From: Pedobacter ghigonis
Lineage (GTDB): Bacteria; Bacteroidota; Bacteroidia; Sphingobacteriales; Sphingobacteriaceae
Reading direction: 5' to 3'
Assembly (NCBI RefSeq): GCF_903166585.1
Contig: NZ_CAESCM010000010.1
Span: forward strand, 186,001-250,000
DNA: 64,000 nucleotides
Shown here: positions 61,014 through 64,000 of the stretch, piece after piece
Position numbering within the stretch: position 1 is the stretch's first letter
How the letters are laid out: each line of letters starts with the position of its first letter
Translations under genes and position numbers: made by a program
Notes under the pieces: model-generated
What the model saw: the letters and a program-made list of their open reading frames with translations, nothing else
What the model was told of the DNA's origin: nothing
Database searches by the model: none

Positions 61014-61087
61014 GCTTTAAAGATGTTTAATTATAGAAGTATTCTGATCTAATTATATAATAAATCAGAAAATGACGTGCTTGAATC

Positions 61088-63565
61088 TCACACTGAATTA
61101 GAGTAATTCATTTCTTCCATCAAAGCAATTAATCCTTCAAGTTTTTTAATCTGCACAGCAACTTCAGTTTTAATAGATTCTGTTAGACCCTTTCTCTCAA
61201 TTTCAATTTCCAAAAGTCTAAAGGCATTAGCTAGGGTTTTAGCACCCAACTGCCCGGTTCTGCCTGCAAGCCTGTGCACAATCAATCTGCTGTTATCCTT
61301 ATCATTTCTTTTTAGATATTGCTTTAATTCGATTGCGTCATCAATAGAATCTTGCTTAAACCTGTTTAATATTTTTTCCAACATCTGTTGATCTCCAAAA
61401 GTCATTTTTTCTATCGTTGAAAAATCGAACTCTGGCTGTTCGGTTAAAATAGCTGCTTTCTCGAAAATGGATAAAATATCTATCGCTCTGAATGGTTTCA
61501 TAATCAATCCATCAAAGCCATCACTTAAAACCATTTCACGCTCTTCAGGTAAAACTTGAGCTGTTATGGCATAAAATTTAACTGAAGTAGGAAGTTTTTT
61601 CCTCAGTAGATGACAAAGCTCAAAGCCTGTCATTTCAGGCATTCGCATATCTATCAGTACATATTTCAAATCATCTTCAGGCTTCGCATGTAAAATATCA
61701 GCCACTTGGGTGAAACTTCTAAAAGGGATTTCATTTTTCTGAAAGATTATACCACAAAGCTCCAAAATTAGCCTATCATCGTCAATTACCCATACTGTAC
61801 CTGGGTTTACAATGGTATAATTTTCTAAATCGAGTTCATTATAAACGCGCTCAGTTGTATGTTCATATTTGAGGTAAATATTAAAGGTGGTACCGATACC
61901 CGGCTTGCTTTTAACATAAATTCTTCCTCCTTGTGTTTCAATTAATGACTTTACAATGGGTAATCCCAAACCCGTACCGGCCTGATTGATAATATATTTT
62001 TCGGGCGATTCAATCTGCTCGAATTCATTAAAAATTTTAGCCTGGTCTTTTTCTTCAAAACCAATTCCTGTATCCTGTATGGTAAAATGAAAATGCAAGT
62101 CATTACCTTGCTTCTTATAGGAGACTGTCAGTTTAATTTCGCCCTTTAAGGTAAATTTTACCGCATTGCCCAAAAGGTTAAATAAAATCTGTTTCAGCCT
62201 GAAAGCATCACCTTTTACCGATTCAAGCTGACCGAGATCTAAATCAACATTCAACTGCAGCGATTTCTGTTCGGCCAGCGGACGCATTACTGAAATCACT
62301 TCGTCTAAAACATTTTTAATATCGAACACCTGATGATTAAAACGGAACTCGCCAGAAATGATCCTGTTGTAATCCAATACTTCATTTACGATCTGCAACA
62401 AATGGATAGATGACTGATAAATGGCATCGATATCTTTTTTCTGAGGTACATCCTGCTGAGTAATTAATTCGGCATAACCCAGTATCGATTGCAGCGGCGT
62501 TCTGATCTCGTGACTCATGTTGGAAAGAAAACGCTGTTTGGCTTTACCATGGTATTCGGCCTCATCCTTGGCCTGTTCCAATGCCTTTCTGTATTTATTG
62601 CTCCGGGTAATATCGGCCAGAATTAAATAAAGCAGAATAACGGTAAGCAGAAAAAATGCGAGGATGATGATGGTAATTTGCGTAATCCCGTCGTTTACTA
62701 CTTCCTTGGCCTGAATACCGTTTAAATCAACCTGCGCTACAGCCTGTCCTTCAACCTCGCGCAAAATTTGTAGCATTTGTGCCGTTAATGCATTACTGGC
62801 ATTGGATAGGTCAGCTTCCCGTTTTAAAAATTTCTGACTTTTCTGGCGTTGTTCCAGTTCGATATTTTTTAACGAACCGGTCATGCTTTTCATAATGCTA
62901 TCTTCGGCCTTCGCATTTAAAGTATCGCGTTTAACTTTAAACTCTTCATTAATAATCTTGTAGGCTTCTGATTTCTTTTTTCCAAAAATCTTGGCAAAAA
63001 TACTCCGCGATTTTTTCTCTTCCTCCGGAGCAACAGTAGTGGTAGATGTAGTTGTTTCGGTAGTCAATATCGCACTATCTGTTTGCCTTGCACGGGTAGC
63101 AACCAATTCATTCAATTTCTGAACTTCATCAGAGAACGATTTGGTATTGACCAACGTTTCTCTCACTTTTAGATAGTTTACAAATTGTTTATCGCGATCA
63201 GAAAGCAGGTTTTTGATCGATTTTATACGCACTAGCTGTGCCGAATCGCCCCGATATAAGCTCCTGAGCGTATCTAAACTAGACCGTAATTTGCGCGATT
63301 CTTTCAGAAAACTGTAATTACCCTGCTTATTAAATGCTTCATCGCGCTGCAACTGGTCGAGCCTTGCAATTTTATGCGAAAGATCATTTACAATCCTTAA
63401 ACGGTCATTTGGTGCAGAAATTTCCTCAACCGTATCCAACATGCGGGTAAAGGCAAACTTACTGATCCCCCATGCCATCAGCAAGGCAAAACAGGCCAAT
63501 AAGAAACCTATAATTACTTTACTTTTTACTGCCCGGAAAAAACGCTTTTGAATTACAGCCGCCAT
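61088..63565 (-). CDS. Hybrid sensor histidine kinase with receiver and Hpt domains
   Basis: An 825-aa inner-membrane protein. Two membrane helices (about 17-36 and 295-317) flank a periplasmic helical sensor. Then come HisKA (FLSNMSHEIRTPLQSILGYA, His about 352), HATPase (LLGNAVKFTLKG, TGLGLPIVKSL), a receiver (VWVIDDDRLILELC with phospho-Asp in VLIDMRMPEMTG) and a C-terminal Hpt domain (SRLIVHRLAGRTGQLGA, His phosphotransfer). This is a full phosphorelay in one chain. A final output regulator is not adjacent. The periplasmic part contains a Thr-rich patch (TTETTTSTTTVAP) I cannot explain. Confidence 0.92.
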   Translation of the reverse strand: MAAVIQKRFFRAVKSKVIIGFLLACFALLMAWGISKFAFTRMLDTVEEISAPNDRLRIVNDLSHKIARLDQLQRDEAFNKQGNYSFLKESRKLRSSLDTLRSLYRGDSAQLVRIKSIKNLLSDRDKQFVNYLKVRETLVNTKSFSDEVQKLNELVATRARQTDSAILTTETTTSTTTVAPEEEKKSRSIFAKIFGKKKSEAYKIINEEFKVKRDTLNAKAEDSIMKSMTGSLKNIELEQRQKSQKFLKREADLSNASNALTAQMLQILREVEGQAVAQVDLNGIQAKEVVNDGITQITIIILAFFLLTVILLYLILADITRSNKYRKALEQAKDEAEYHGKAKQRFLSNMSHEIRTPLQSILGYAELITQQDVPQKKDIDAIYQSSIHLLQIVNEVLDYNRIISGEFRFNHQVFDIKNVLDEVISVMRPLAEQKSLQLNVDLDLGQLESVKGDAFRLKQILFNLLGNAVKFTLKGEIKLTVSYKKQGNDLHFHFTIQDTGIGFEEKDQAKIFNEFEQIESPEKYIINQAGTGLGLPIVKSLIETQGGRIYVKSKPGIGTTFNIYLKYEHTTERVYNELDLENYTIVNPGTVWVIDDDRLILELCGIIFQKNEIPFRSFTQVADILHAKPEDDLKYVLIDMRMPEMTGFELCHLLRKKLPTSVKFYAITAQVLPEEREMVLSDGFDGLIMKPFRAIDILSIFEKAAILTEQPEFDFSTIEKMTFGDQQMLEKILNRFKQDSIDDAIELKQYLKRNDKDNSRLIVHRLAGRTGQLGAKTLANAFRLLEIEIERKGLTESIKTEVAVQIKKLEGLIALMEEMNYSNSV

Positions 63566-63706
63566 ATTTCAGATTGTTTACCCCCACCACCATTATAAAC
63601 GGCCCAACAGGTAAAATTGATATCTTTTTATTGTTTACAAATAACGTACCACAAGAAATCTGCACAAAAAACTTTAATTTTATACATCGCCTAATAAAAA
63701 CCAAAC

Positions 63707-64000
63707 ATGAACCGTATCGACCGCCTTTTCGGCATATTAACCCTCCTCCAATCTAAAAAATACATTACTGCCGAAAAAATTGCAGAACGGTTTGATATGA
63801 GTATCCGTACGGTTTACCGCGATATTAAAGCCCTGGGCGAACAGGGTATTCCGGTAAGTTTCGAGCAGCACAAAGGTTACTACCTGGTGCAGGGTTATTT
63901 TTTACCTCCTGTTTCTTTTAATATGGAAGAGGCCAATGCCCTCCTTTTGGTAGAAAGCCTAGTAAATGGTTTTGCCGATCATTCTATCCGAGCGCATTAT
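63707..64000 (+). CDS. YafY/WYL-type transcriptional regulator, N-terminal part (3' partial)
   Basis: The gene starts at the ATG at 63707 and runs off the window; 98 residues are visible. The HTH_11 domain reads NRIDRLFGILTLLQSKKYIT, AEKIAERFDMSIRTVYRDIK and ALGEQGIPVSFEQHKGYYLV. The next part (PPVSFNMEEANALLLVESLV) is the usual link to a WYL domain, which would lie outside. WYL regulators sense nucleotides or other ligands and often control DNA-damage or defence genes. It is divergent from the hybrid kinase with a 141-nt gap. Confidence 0.88.
   Translation, partial: MNRIDRLFGILTLLQSKKYITAEKIAERFDMSIRTVYRDIKALGEQGIPVSFEQHKGYYLVQGYFLPPVSFNMEEANALLLVESLVNGFADHSIRAHY

Overview
The window looks like chromosomal DNA of a Bacteroidota member of the Sphingobacteriaceae, most like Pedobacter. 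The evidence is AT-rich intergenic DNA, -7 boxes of the TAnnTTTG type with TTTG about 19-20 nt upstream, almost no Shine-Dalgarno sequences, a 2.4-kb-codon SprA-type type IX secretion translocon, two TonB-receptor-like outer-membrane proteins, and many short dispersed intergenic repeats. Both ends cut genes: a RecB-like nuclease on the left and a WYL-type regulator on the right.

Positions 1-10,850 hold housekeeping and small accessory genes: pdhB, tex, an MscS channel, the pnuC-nadR NAD-salvage pair and a frameshifted ORF6N gene. Positions 11,127-17,730 hold the ribosomal cluster rplM-rpsI-rpsB-tsf, then a Tat-exported phosphatase on the other strand, nagA, pyrH and frr. A LacI-type regulator follows. 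Next is a complete small transcription unit on the minus strand (18,842-19,317: promoter, two class II tRNA-like RNAs, terminator), then an Lrp-type regulator. Positions 20,296-30,278 hold feoAB, the tandem outer-membrane barrels, a VanZ-like gene and gcvH.

Positions 30,374-54,905 are almost entirely on the minus strand. They include maeB-ruvA-sprA, a Fic protein, a LysM transglycosylase, and an envelope cluster (flippase, dut, TPR protein, DUF4292 lipoprotein, EnvC-like protein, two TatA, gatA). A frameshifted RhuM/Fic gene and an amidohydrolase-flavoprotein pair come next. Positions 55,009-57,479 hold tRNA-Thr, two nearly identical small exported PepSY-like proteins and a sigma-54-type response regulator.

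The most interesting region is the accessory islet at 57,480-61,087. It lies between the 3' ends of a convergent response regulator and a hybrid histidine kinase. It carries a two-gene minus-strand operon: an unusual ECF-like sigma factor (59,235-60,044) followed 1 nt later by a Cas12f/TnpB-family protein (58,136-59,233). All three RuvC catalytic positions of that protein are lost: Asp to Ser, Glu to Asn, and the third is removed by truncation before the zinc finger. Downstream on the same strand is a hairpin-rich 220-nt stretch. It ends in two diverged copies of a 15-nt motif resembling the 3' end of Cas12f CRISPR repeats, each followed by possible guide sequence. I read this as a nuclease-dead Cas12f-sigma factor system for RNA-guided transcription. 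A structured upstream region and a small XRE regulator with its own palindromic operator complete the islet.

The second notable item is the tandem tRNA-like unit. The two copies have compensatory changes in the acceptor and variable-arm stems, an Asp-type GUC anticodon and G73, but Leu-like bodies and very long variable regions.
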